From Clostridium thailandense (GTDB taxonomy: Bacteria > Bacillota > Clostridia > Clostridiales > Clostridiaceae), in NCBI RefSeq assembly GCF_019207025.1, contig NZ_JAEEGC010000018.1:1-64000 (forward strand): a DNA stretch of 64,000 nucleotides. The letters are read 5' to 3'. The notes under the pieces are model-generated. The model saw only the letters and a program-made list of their open reading frames with translations, did not search any database and was not told the origin of the DNA. The position numbers were made by a program, and so were the translations under genes. Positions 25,040 to 33,087 of this stretch are shown here, piece after piece; within the stretch, counting starts at the first letter, position 1, and each line of letters begins with the position of its first letter.

Positions 25040-25091
25040 TTGACTTATACATTTTAATGATGTACAATCACTAGTGTTTAGTAACTAAACA
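25040..25091 (+). promoter_or_regulatory. MarR promoter with palindromic operator
   Basis: TTGACT (25040-25045), 17 bases, TACAAT (25063-25068). Downstream lies TGTTTAGTAACTAAACA (25075-25091), a perfect 17-base palindrome just before the ribosome binding site. An identical palindrome lies at 25576-25592. Confidence 0.85.
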
Positions 25092-25107
25092 TAGGAGGTA
25101 AAAAACT

Positions 25108-25560
25108 ATGTCCAATAGTTTAAGTACAGAAATTATGATACATAAGTTTGAAAAAGTTATGAACAAGTATAATAAATCGGAGAAAAAACCTAAGTATTAT
25201 GGAACTGATGATTTGTTATATAGAGCTGAAGTTCATACTATTGATGCCATAGGAAAGAACAGGAAGATAAATGTTACTGACTTAGCTGAATATCTAGGCA
25301 TTACAAAAGGTGCTGTTTCACAAATGGTAGATAAATTAATAAAAAAGGATATGGTAAACAAGAAGTTGTTGTCTGATACTGAGAATGAAGTATCTTTAGA
25401 ATTAACTGAAAAGGGCTCTCTTGTATATAAGGGTCATGAAGAATACCATAAAGAGCACTATGCTGAAATATCCAAGCGCTTAGAGCATTTGTCAGAAAAA
25501 GATGTTGAAACTTTTTTAGATATTTTAAATGTAGTAGAAAACTTCTTAGATAAAAGATAA
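25108..25560 (+). CDS. MarR-family transcriptional regulator
   Basis: A 150-aa winged-helix regulator. The recognition region VTDLAEYLGITKGAVSQMVD and the wing after it (KKLLSDTENEVSLELTEKG) are typical of MarR. AGGAGG precedes ATG 25108. Identical operators before its gene and before the amidohydrolase argue that it autoregulates and controls the downstream pair. MarR proteins usually answer to small phenolic or toxic ligands, which would fit an amidohydrolase acting on a carboxylated aromatic; that is inference. Confidence 0.87.
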   Translation: MSNSLSTEIMIHKFEKVMNKYNKSEKKPKYYGTDDLLYRAEVHTIDAIGKNRKINVTDLAEYLGITKGAVSQMVDKLIKKDMVNKKLLSDTENEVSLELTEKGSLVYKGHEEYHKEHYAEISKRLEHLSEKDVETFLDILNVVENFLDKR

Positions 25561-25575
25561 TTTTTTTTATCACTA

Positions 25576-25592
25576 TGTTTAGTAACTAAACA
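25576..25592. promoter_or_regulatory. Second MarR operator, before the amidohydrolase
   Basis: TGTTTAGTAACTAAACA, identical to the site at 25075-25091, in the 68-base gap between the MarR gene and the amidohydrolase. Confidence 0.8.
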
Positions 25593-25628
25593 TATCGCAA
25601 ATCAAAGCTCGAGAGGTGAAATATATAA

Positions 25629-26639
25629 ATGAATAAAAAATTTAAAATCATTGACATTCAATCACATTTTCTCCCTGAGAAATGGCTTTATGAAGTTTCA
25701 AAGCGTAAGGAGTATCCTATGCTTGAAAAAATAGCAGAAGATATGTGGCTTATACATGGTTCAAAGTATGACAAGTTGCCGTATCATGCTAAAAAAAGTG
25801 CCATTGATATTAACAGTAAATTAAAAGAAATGGATGATGCCAGTATAGAAACTACTATACTTACCTTAAGTCCTCCAGGTCCAGACAGTGTATCTAATGG
25901 AAAAGAAGCAGATAGGTTAGCGAAAATCTCTAACGATGGTATTGCAGAAATTGTATCATCTTATCCAGAACGCTTTCGTGGTGTTGCAAATTTAGGTTTT
26001 GGAAATATGGATGAGTCTATAAAAGAACTTAATCGATGTATTGACAAACTAAATTTTGTAGGTTTGCAAATTTACCCTTATGCAGGAGGAGATAGGGGGA
26101 TAGATAATCCTTCTTTTAGGCCGATTTTTAAAATACTTGAAGAAAAAGGTATACCACTTATTCTTCATCCTGGATCACCAATTAATAAGGATTATGGCTC
26201 TTACAATATTGGAGCACTAATGGGGTACTGGTTTGATGATGCAATAGCAATGGTGAAACTAATATTAAGTGGATTATTTGAAGAATTACCAAACTTAAAA
26301 GTAGTATGTCCTCATGCTTGGTCACTGCTTCCTTATTTAATTGACAGAGTAAATACTCAAGCAAGTAGATTTCCAGAGTTTTTTGCTCGTAATATCAGAA
26401 AAACTCCTGGTGAATACTTGAAAAAAGTTTATACAGACTGTAATAATTTTTCTGCAGATACTCTTAAGTTTGCTATTAATAAAATGGGCGGAGTAGACAA
26501 AATGATGTTTGGTAGTGATTCACCCTTTGTAGAAGCAAAGTTTGTTACTAACTTGATTTCAGACCTGGGATTATCTAGAGAGGAGATTGAAAAGATATTT
26601 TATAAAAATGCAAAAGAATTGTTTAAAATTACTGATTGA
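25629..26639 (+). CDS. Amidohydrolase_2/ACMSD-family TIM-barrel enzyme with altered HxH motif
   Basis: A 336-aa protein related to aminocarboxymuconate semialdehyde decarboxylase and similar metal-dependent hydrolases/decarboxylases. Metal site residues visible are His13, His180 (ILHPGSP), His229 (CPHAW) and Asp297 (FGSDSPF). The first histidine of the usual D-x-H-x-H is Gln11 (DIQSHFLP), so metal binding may be changed. AGAGGTGAA precedes the ATG. It follows its MarR regulator and is followed by a membrane protein in the same direction. Substrate unknown. Confidence 0.82.
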   Translation: MNKKFKIIDIQSHFLPEKWLYEVSKRKEYPMLEKIAEDMWLIHGSKYDKLPYHAKKSAIDINSKLKEMDDASIETTILTLSPPGPDSVSNGKEADRLAKISNDGIAEIVSSYPERFRGVANLGFGNMDESIKELNRCIDKLNFVGLQIYPYAGGDRGIDNPSFRPIFKILEEKGIPLILHPGSPINKDYGSYNIGALMGYWFDDAIAMVKLILSGLFEELPNLKVVCPHAWSLLPYLIDRVNTQASRFPEFFARNIRKTPGEYLKKVYTDCNNFSADTLKFAINKMGGVDKMMFGSDSPFVEAKFVTNLISDLGLSREEIEKIFYKNAKELFKITD

Positions 26640-26732
26640 TTTATATAAGTCCTTGTAATTTAAATAGCTACAAATTATATAAAACAATTAACAGTTAAGT
26701 TATTCACCCTAATTTTTGGAGGATAGATATAA

Positions 26733-27305
26733 ATGAGAAAAATTGGTTTATATGAAATATCAATAGTAGTATTCTTTGCATTGCTTCCTATTGTGGGAAT
26801 CAGTAATGATATTTTTATTTTAAAATCTCGAACTAACATATCTAACTTAATGTTCAAATGGTTTGTATTTTCAGGAGTTGGATTACGGTTATTATCTGCA
26901 GGTTTAAAGCAAGCAGCTAATCCATCATTTACAGCAAAGGAAATATTTAAGGTAAATGATGAGAAAAGTTTTCCTATAGTTAGAGAAATTGGGTTTGCAA
27001 ATATAAGTTTTGGACTCCTTGGAGTATTATCATTTTGCTTCCCAGGGTTTCGTTTGGCGGCAGCTATATCAGGTGGTCTGTACTTTGGACTTGCAGGTTG
27101 TCTGCATCTTTTTAGTAAAAAGAGAAGTAAAGATGAATTTTCTAAGCTTGGTATGCCTGAACTTACTGCAATTATGTGTGCAATAGATAATGTGATTTTT
27201 AATGCTTATTTGCCAGATACAGTTTTTTTCCATAGAAAGGGAAGCGGTAACACAATAATAGCTAGAGAAGAGTATTGTACTTTTGTATGCGAGAATAGAG
27301 GATAG
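26733..27305 (+). CDS. DUF6790-like membrane protein
   Basis: A 190-aa protein with four to five hydrophobic segments. The middle (GLRLLSAGLKQAANPSFTAK and VREIGFANISFGLLGVLSF) fits what I recall of DUF6790. The last 25 residues (RKGSGNTIIAREEYCTFVCE) are hydrophilic and less typical. GGAGG precedes ATG 26733. It is the third gene of the MarR unit, 93 bases after the amidohydrolase. No function is known; it may help move the amidohydrolase substrate. Confidence 0.6.
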   Translation: MRKIGLYEISIVVFFALLPIVGISNDIFILKSRTNISNLMFKWFVFSGVGLRLLSAGLKQAANPSFTAKEIFKVNDEKSFPIVREIGFANISFGLLGVLSFCFPGFRLAAAISGGLYFGLAGCLHLFSKKRSKDEFSKLGMPELTAIMCAIDNVIFNAYLPDTVFFHRKGSGNTIIAREEYCTFVCENRG

Positions 27306-27343
27306 TTGTTTTAAAGTGAAAATAGCTTTTGATAGGAAAGGCA

Positions 27344-27371
27344 AAAAGTGTGGTAAAATTGCCGCACTTTT
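27344..27371 (+). terminator. Terminator of the MarR operon
   Basis: AAAAGTGTGG (27344-27353) pairs with CCGCACTTTT (27362-27371), allowing one G-T pair, 38 bases after the last stop. Confidence 0.6.
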
Positions 27372-27401
27372 ACTTCACTCTTAAACCTTCAGGAAACATT
27401 G

Positions 27402-28081
27402 TAGCAAGCTCAGACAGTAAGCATGTCCTTGCATTGATTCAATATATAAAATTATAAACACCATTGAAAGCATTGATTTAGGGTGCCTTTAATGGCGTTA
27501 TTATTTTTTGAAGAAAATAGGAATGGTAATTATTTAAGGAATAGAGGGTGAAAATCAGTAGAGAATAATGCTGGAATATTAGAATGTATACGGAGTATGT
27601 GTTAAGATAAAGCATTTTATAGAAGTGAATCTTTTAGCAGAAATAATGTAAATATACTATGTTTACATTATAAGAATAAGATATAATATGGTTATAAAAA
27701 ATTTTTTTGACATTATGTTTCTATGGCTTAAACAAAGTGTTAAAAGGTATACATAAGTTAAATTACTATGGAAAAAAGGTGAATATATAAAATGAGGGAG
27801 TGTATTATATGAAATGGGAAGAAGCAAGAAATATATAAATAAATAAATGGATATTATTTGAGGCTACTGAGGCATATTCAAAAGAGGGAAAAAGAATTGT
27901 TGAAGAGCTTTCAGTTATAAATGTTTATGAAGAAGGTAAAGAAGCACTTAAAGAGTATGCAGAAAAATATAAGAAGGATAAAAGTAGAGAAATGTACGTA
28001 TATCATACAAAACATGAGAAATTATTTATAGAAGAAAGAACATGGATTGGAGTGCGAAAGAATGGTTAAACTTCAATTAAA
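27402..28081. repeat. Long duplicated cassette, copy B
   Basis: Second copy of 622-1317, lacking about 16 bases near 27645 but otherwise some 97% identical. Its right end abuts the middle of a glycosidase gene, showing that the junction deleted the 5' half of that gene or that the cassette landed in it. Confidence 0.85.
27809..28069 (+). pseudogene. Second copy of the 86-aa hypothetical gene, nonsense mutated
   Basis: Aligns base for base with 1045-1305. The tenth codon TAT is TAA here (after MKWEEARNI). Other differences (Ile to Thr, His to Tyr) are mild. Ribosome binding site AGGGAG is intact. Only the early stop makes this a pseudogene. Confidence 0.8.
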
Positions 28082-28124
28082 CAAACTCTTCTCTGATCTT
28101 AGCAGCTCTATGGGCTTTTACTAA

Positions 28125-28829
28125 TTGTACCCTTTAACTTCCAGACCAGAAGATTTACTACTTCAGCAAGAATTAGATCATATTATAAATGACTTTTGTG
28201 CAGATGTACAAGTAAGAGGAGAATATCCTTATTATATATTCAATTATTTTAAAAAGAATAATATTGAGATTACTTTTGGACAAGAGGATGAAAATATTCT
28301 AAAAGAAGGCTGCGTTGATTTTTATTCATTCTCATATTATATGAGCAATTGTGTAACTACAGAAGAAGGTCATGAGACTACCATGGGAAATTTGCTGGGT
28401 GGAGTGAAAAATCCATATTTACATGTGAGCGAATGGGGCTGGCAGATTGATCCAAAGGGACTTCGATATACATTAAATAAGCTTTATGATAGATATAGAA
28501 TTCCTTTATTTGTTGTAGAAAATGGATTAGGTGCTGTTGATGATATAGACGATAATGGAGATATTCATGATAATTATCGAATTAGCTATTTAAAAAGTCA
28601 TATTATAGAAATGAATAAAGCTATAGAAGATAATGTAGAATTAATTGGATACACCCTTTGGTCTGCTATTGATTTGGTTAGCTCTGGTACAGGGGAAATG
28701 AAGAAAAGATATGGATTAGTATATGTTGATAAAGATGATAATGGAAATGGTACACTGAAAAGAATAAAGAAAAAATCATTTTATTGGTATAAAAAAGTCA
28801 TTGAAAGTAATGGGAAAGATTTAGAATAA
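28125..28829 (+). pseudogene. GH1 6-phospho-beta-glucosidase, 5' truncated
   Basis: About 234 codons match the C-terminal half of BglA-type family 1 glycosidases: VQVRGEYPYYIFNYF, FYSFSYYMSN, SEWGWQIDPKGLRY, nucleophile motif FVVENGLG and the final WSAIDLVSSGTGEMKKRYG. The N-terminal half with the acid/base NEP motif is missing, so it cannot be active. Only a TTG at 28125 could start it and there is no ribosome binding site. The break coincides with the end of the duplicated cassette. Confidence 0.85.
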
Positions 28830-28845
28830 ATGAATTGAAGGTATT

Positions 28846-28888
28846 GGGACTGCCCTAAAACTAGCCTAGTTTTAGGGCAGTCCCTTTT
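28846..28888 (+). terminator. Perfect 19-bp hairpin terminator
   Basis: GGGACTGCCCTAAAACTAG (28846-28864), one C, then the exact reverse complement (28866-28884) followed by TTTTGT. It closes the glycosidase gene. Part of its right arm and the sequence after it recur in the relic at 21387. The rest of the gap to 29145 is AT-rich leader of the chemoreceptor. Confidence 0.8.
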
Positions 28889-29144
28889 GTACTTATAAAT
28901 ATTATGATGTTGATTTAGCAAGTAAAATATCCTAAAATGTTTGAATTGAGCAAAAATTTTCTTGATTTAATGTAATTGCTGTTGATAACACGGTCATACC
29001 TGAGATATAATTAAAAACATATATTTATATTGTATTTAATTTCTATGAGAAGGGACATTTCTTTAGTTATTACATGAAACTCTATTATTAAAGTTAGTAT
29101 TAGTAATTTTAAAACAATATATTGCTTTTAAGGGGGAGAATATT

Positions 29145-31211
29145 GTGAGAAAAATAAGTACTAAGATTGTTCTAGCTATTTCAGTAAGTTGCATTTTATT
29201 GTCAGTTTTGGTAGGTGTGGTTAGTATTCTTGAAAGCAGAATTGTAATTTCTTCTGAAGCAAAGGATAAACTATCATATCTCACCAAAAGCAATTCAGAT
29301 GTTGAAAATCTCCAATTAAGAACTACTCAAAATTCTGTTGATGGACTTGCCAGTGTCGTATCATCTAAAGTGGATATTACAAAGCTTTCAGATTCAAATT
29401 ACCTAAAAGAATTTAATGAATCGCTAAAACCAATAGTAAAAAGTTTTTTAAGTGAAAATAAAGGAGCAGTTGATGAATATGTGACATTTGATGCAAATTT
29501 TCCAGGTGAGTTATATTATAGTACTTTTCTTTTAAATGATGGCAAATATGAAGAGCCTCCTGCAATACCTAAGGAACAATTTAAAGAAGATGATCCAAGT
29601 ATGGCTTGGTATTTTGATCCAATAAAATCAAAACAGGGAGTATGGTCTGACCCTTATGAAGATAAAACGTTAAAGCTTAATTTAATTACATACTCAAAAC
29701 CTGTTATAGTTAATGGAAAATTTATAGCTATAGTCGGCACAGATATAAAGATTGATGACTTTAAAAAAAATATTTTAGAAACAAAGCTGTACAATTCAGG
29801 ATATGAGTTTTTATTAAATAATAAACTTGATTTTTTAGTTCATTCTAAATATACTATGAAAGATAATTTTAAAGCTATAGAAAATGGCAGATTTGCAGAA
29901 ATTGCCAAGGATATGGCTTCAAAAAATAATGGAACTTATGAAGTTAATATTGATAATAAAGATATGATTATCAGCTATTCAAAATTAATCAATGGAAGTA
30001 TACTGGTAAATGCTGTTCCAAAAACAGAAATTTTCAACTCACTAAGTAGAAGTTTATGGATTATTATAGGGGTAATAGCTGTAGGCGTACTTATTGCTGT
30101 TATAGTTGCCTGGTATTTAGGTAAAAGAATATCAAAACCAATTAATGAAATTGTTGAATTAGTTAATAGAACCTCCAAGTTGAATTTAGTATATGATAAA
30201 AAGTTTGAATATTTATTAAATCTAAAAGATGAAGTTGGGGATATGGCAAGAGCTACGGCTAATATGAGAAAGGAATTAAGAGGAATTGCTTCTGAGCTAG
30301 AAGAAACTTCTTCTGACACTCTTAATATTTCAAAAGAAGTGATTCAGATTACTGAAGAAGTATCCACAAATATTGTAGAGATAACAAAAACTGTATCTGA
30401 AGTTGCAGAAGGAGCATCATTACAAGCAGCTCAAGCTGGTGAGGGGGCAGAACAGCTTTCATCATTATCAAATGAAATAGATACAATTGTTGGTAATTCA
30501 GATAATATAAAACACTATGTTGAAATCGTTGCGGATGTTAACGATAAAGGAAATAAATCCTTAAAAACATTACAAGAGAAATTTAATACTAATGTTGAGA
30601 TATCTAATACAGTAACTAAAAATGCTGATTTATTAGCTGAAAAATCAATTTCTGTAAGCCAAATTATTGAAACAATAAAAAATATTGCAGAACAAACCAA
30701 CTTGCTTGCCCTTAATGCTGCAATTGAGGCAGCTAGAGCTGGTGAATCTGGAAAAGGTTTTGCCGTTGTTTCTGATGAAGTGAGAAAATTAGCAGAAGAA
30801 ACTTCACAAGCAACGGAAGAAATATCTAATATAATTAATGAAATAAAAGAGGATATAAATATAACAAAAAACAATGTAGATTTAGTTCAAAATATAGTTT
30901 CTGAAGCTAATGATAAATTAATAGAAACAGAAAAATCTTTTGATACAATTTCTAGTGCAGTAAATAAAAACATTACTCAAACAAATTTATTAGCTAATAA
31001 TATAAAAAATATAGGAAATAATAAAAATAAGGTGGTCGAAGCTATTCAAAACATGTCCTCAGTAGCTGAGGAATCTGCAGCTTCAACGGAGGAAATGTCA
31101 GCTTCAATGGATATACAAGCTGGAAGAATAATTGATATTGTTGAGGCTGCTAAGAAATCAGAGGAAATATCAGAAAAGTTGATGAAAATAGTGGGGAAAT
31201 TTAAATATTGA
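29145..31211 (+). CDS. Methyl-accepting chemotaxis protein with dCache-type sensor
   Basis: A 688-aa receptor. Membrane segment 1 (about 9-28), an extracellular double-Cache sensor (30-300; [19 protein letters not shown] and [11 protein letters not shown]), membrane segment 2 (about 303-325), HAMP (325-385) and a signalling domain with the hairpin-tip motif [20 protein letters not shown]. It should sense a small extracellular ligand and control CheA. Start is GTG 29145, seven bases after GGGGGAG. No C-terminal CheR-binding pentapeptide. A collapsed copy of the locus lies at 21387-21562. Confidence 0.9.
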   Translation: MRKISTKIVLAISVSCILLSVLVGVVSILESRIVISSEAKDKLSYLTKSNSDVENLQLRTTQNSVDGLASVVSSKVDITKLSDSNYLKEFNESLKPIVKSFLSENKGAVDEYVTFDANFPGELYYSTFLLNDGKYEEPPAIPKEQFKEDDPSMAWYFDPIKSKQGVWSDPYEDKTLKLNLITYSKPVIVNGKFIAIVGTDIKIDDFKKNILETKLYNSGYEFLLNNKLDFLVHSKYTMKDNFKAIENGRFAEIAKDMASKNNGTYEVNIDNKDMIISYSKLINGSILVNAVPKTEIFNSLSRSLWIIIGVIAVGVLIAVIVAWYLGKRISKPINEIVELVNRTSKLNLVYDKKFEYLLNLKDEVGDMARATANMRKELRGIASELEETSSDTLNISKEVIQITEEVSTNIVEITKTVSEVAEGASLQAAQAGEGAEQLSSLSNEIDTIVGNSDNIKHYVEIVADVNDKGNKSLKTLQEKFNTNVEISNTVTKNADLLAEKSISVSQIIETIKNIAEQTNLLALNAAIEAARAGESGKGFAVVSDEVRKLAEETSQATEEISNIINEIKEDINITKNNVDLVQNIVSEANDKLIETEKSFDTISSAVNKNITQTNLLANNIKNIGNNKNKVVEAIQNMSSVAEESAASTEEMSASMDIQAGRIIDIVEAAKKSEEISEKLMKIVGKFKY

Positions 31212-31217
31212 TATAAT

Positions 31218-31237
31218 AAGGGTGACCTGTCACCCTT
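31218..31237. terminator. Bidirectional terminator between convergent genes
   Basis: AAGGGTGAC, CT, GTCACCCTT: a perfect 9-bp stem in the 32-base gap between the chemoreceptor and the CWB2 gene. Confidence 0.7.
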
Positions 31238-31243
31238 GCTAAT

Positions 31244-32809
31244 CTATATAGTATATTTTTTAGCATTCGCTATTCTATCTCGAAGTTTTTTCATTTCTCC
31301 CTCTTGATTTCTAATATTCCTTACACAGCTGTTAAAAGTACTAGCTGCCTTGGTCATTTGATCAATATATGGTTTGGCATTCTGCTCATAAAACCCAAAT
31401 TTCGGTCTAGATAGTCTTTGAAGCTGAGATGCTGCCAGCCAATAATCATTATAGGCTTGTTTTGCAGTATTAAATACATTAGCATCTACTTTTGAGATAT
31501 TATAAAACTCTTGTTTTACTAGCGCAGTACTATCTGGACACTCTAACGCTAAAGCTTTTGAGCCTAAAACAGATAGATCTCCATTGTAATCTGACCAAAA
31601 GTAACCATCTATATGTGATGCATAGAAAAATGCGTCTCCTGCCGCATAGTTTGAATCAGCATCATTTATATTTAAAAAGCTTTGTGCTTTATTAATCTTT
31701 TCAGAAATTCTATCTAACCCTGTGTATATATTTTGAAGATCTGAAAGATATTCATCACTATATGTCAATAGAGAGTCTACATAATAACTTTCAGCTTCCG
31801 TCAGCTTAAAATACCCTTTTAGCTGATATTCTATTGGAAAATCTATAGAAGCAATCCCACCTAATAAAAATATATTTGAGAAATTTTTGCTGTCTATTAA
31901 CTCTATTTGTTTAGAAGCATCTTGTCCATTTGTAAGAAGTATTGGTGCATTAAGTTTAGCAGCTAAAGCGCTGCCAGATAAAGCGTCAGGGAAATTTTCT
32001 CCATTTGCAAATATGGATGTATCTACATTTAAGTTGAAATATTTAAATACTTCTAAAGAAGTTTCGTATCTATCTATACCTGAAAGTCTAATTATATTAT
32101 CATCCTTTAGATCAGGCAGCAAACTTTTTATTTGACCAATCACCTGAGTGTCAATTGAACCAGTACCTCCAATTATATACACATTTTCTGGTACAATTGT
32201 TGAAATCATACTCTTAACTTCTTCAGGCAAATTTGACTTATGACTAATAAATATAGGATATCCCTTTGATGCTGCTATGCTGGAAATACTTAAAGCATCT
32301 GCAAAACCATCATATCCATTAACTATAACTACCGGAGTGCCTTTGCTAACATTCATTTTATTGATAATAGATTTATTTGTGCCAACTCTATCAATGCCAC
32401 CTAGTCTCTCAATATTATTAAAGCCTTCATTTTTCATATGTTTTATAAAGTCATCACTTACTGAACCACTTCCCCCTAGAACAAACAATGTTCCGTTAGT
32501 ATCTAAATGACTTATAATATAGTGTATCACTTCATCATCTTGACCTAGTGAGTTACTTAATAGTAGTATAGGTGCATTATACTTTTTTGAAAGTATGCTG
32601 CCTGTAAGTGCATCAGGAAAATCTGTTCCATTAGCAACAATAATATTCTTCATCATTTCATTGCTGTAACTTTTTGCTATCGCTAGAGAAGTCTTATATC
32701 TATCTTCTCCATATAACCTAGTTACATTATAGCCACTATTAGCTTTTACAATAGGAGACATACTTAAAATAATACCAGAAGTCACAACTAATCTTAATAC
32801 CTTATTCAA
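31244..32809 (-). CDS. Secreted cell-wall protein with three CWB2 repeats
   Basis: A 521-aa exported protein. The N-terminus is a short signal peptide (to about residue 23, ending VKANS). Three cell-wall-binding repeat 2 modules follow (RLYGEDRYKTSLAIAKSY, RLGGIDRVGTN, RLSGIDRYETS), each with the PDALSGS-type motif, spanning about 28-330. The C-terminal 190 residues are helical (spacing of Leu and Lys suggests a coiled bundle) with no known domain. CWB2 modules bind the anionic wall polymer PSII-type in clostridia. It is divergent from a second CWB2 protein 278 bases away; the gap holds only AT-rich promoter sequence. Confidence 0.87.
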   Translation of the reverse strand: MNKVLRLVVTSGIILSMSPIVKANSGYNVTRLYGEDRYKTSLAIAKSYSNEMMKNIIVANGTDFPDALTGSILSKKYNAPILLLSNSLGQDDEVIHYIISHLDTNGTLFVLGGSGSVSDDFIKHMKNEGFNNIERLGGIDRVGTNKSIINKMNVSKGTPVVIVNGYDGFADALSISSIAASKGYPIFISHKSNLPEEVKSMISTIVPENVYIIGGTGSIDTQVIGQIKSLLPDLKDDNIIRLSGIDRYETSLEVFKYFNLNVDTSIFANGENFPDALSGSALAAKLNAPILLTNGQDASKQIELIDSKNFSNIFLLGGIASIDFPIEYQLKGYFKLTEAESYYVDSLLTYSDEYLSDLQNIYTGLDRISEKINKAQSFLNINDADSNYAAGDAFFYASHIDGYFWSDYNGDLSVLGSKALALECPDSTALVKQEFYNISKVDANVFNTAKQAYNDYWLAASQLQRLSRPKFGFYEQNAKPYIDQMTKAASTFNSCVRNIRNQEGEMKKLRDRIANAKKYTI

Positions 32810-33087
32810 ATGAAATACAACTCCTTTATAATTTATCTACTGTAGTAAATTAATACATCTTACCTAATAAGAAATTAAATATTTGATTCATACTAAAACA
32901 ATACCATGAGAATAAAGAATATTACATGATGAACCTCTGGAATGTTTGTCATATAAATCTATAAGAGTTAATTCATTTTATTTTTTGTTTAAATGTTTGC
33001 TGACATGAATTTATTTCCTGTATTCACTTACTATTAAAAAAGTTAAGATAAAAGTAGCTATTTAAAATTGAATTTTGGAGGAAAAAC

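Noticed and set aside
29975-30874. Minus-strand frames opposite the chemoreceptor
   Set aside because: Antisense shadows of the regular codon pattern in the signalling domain.
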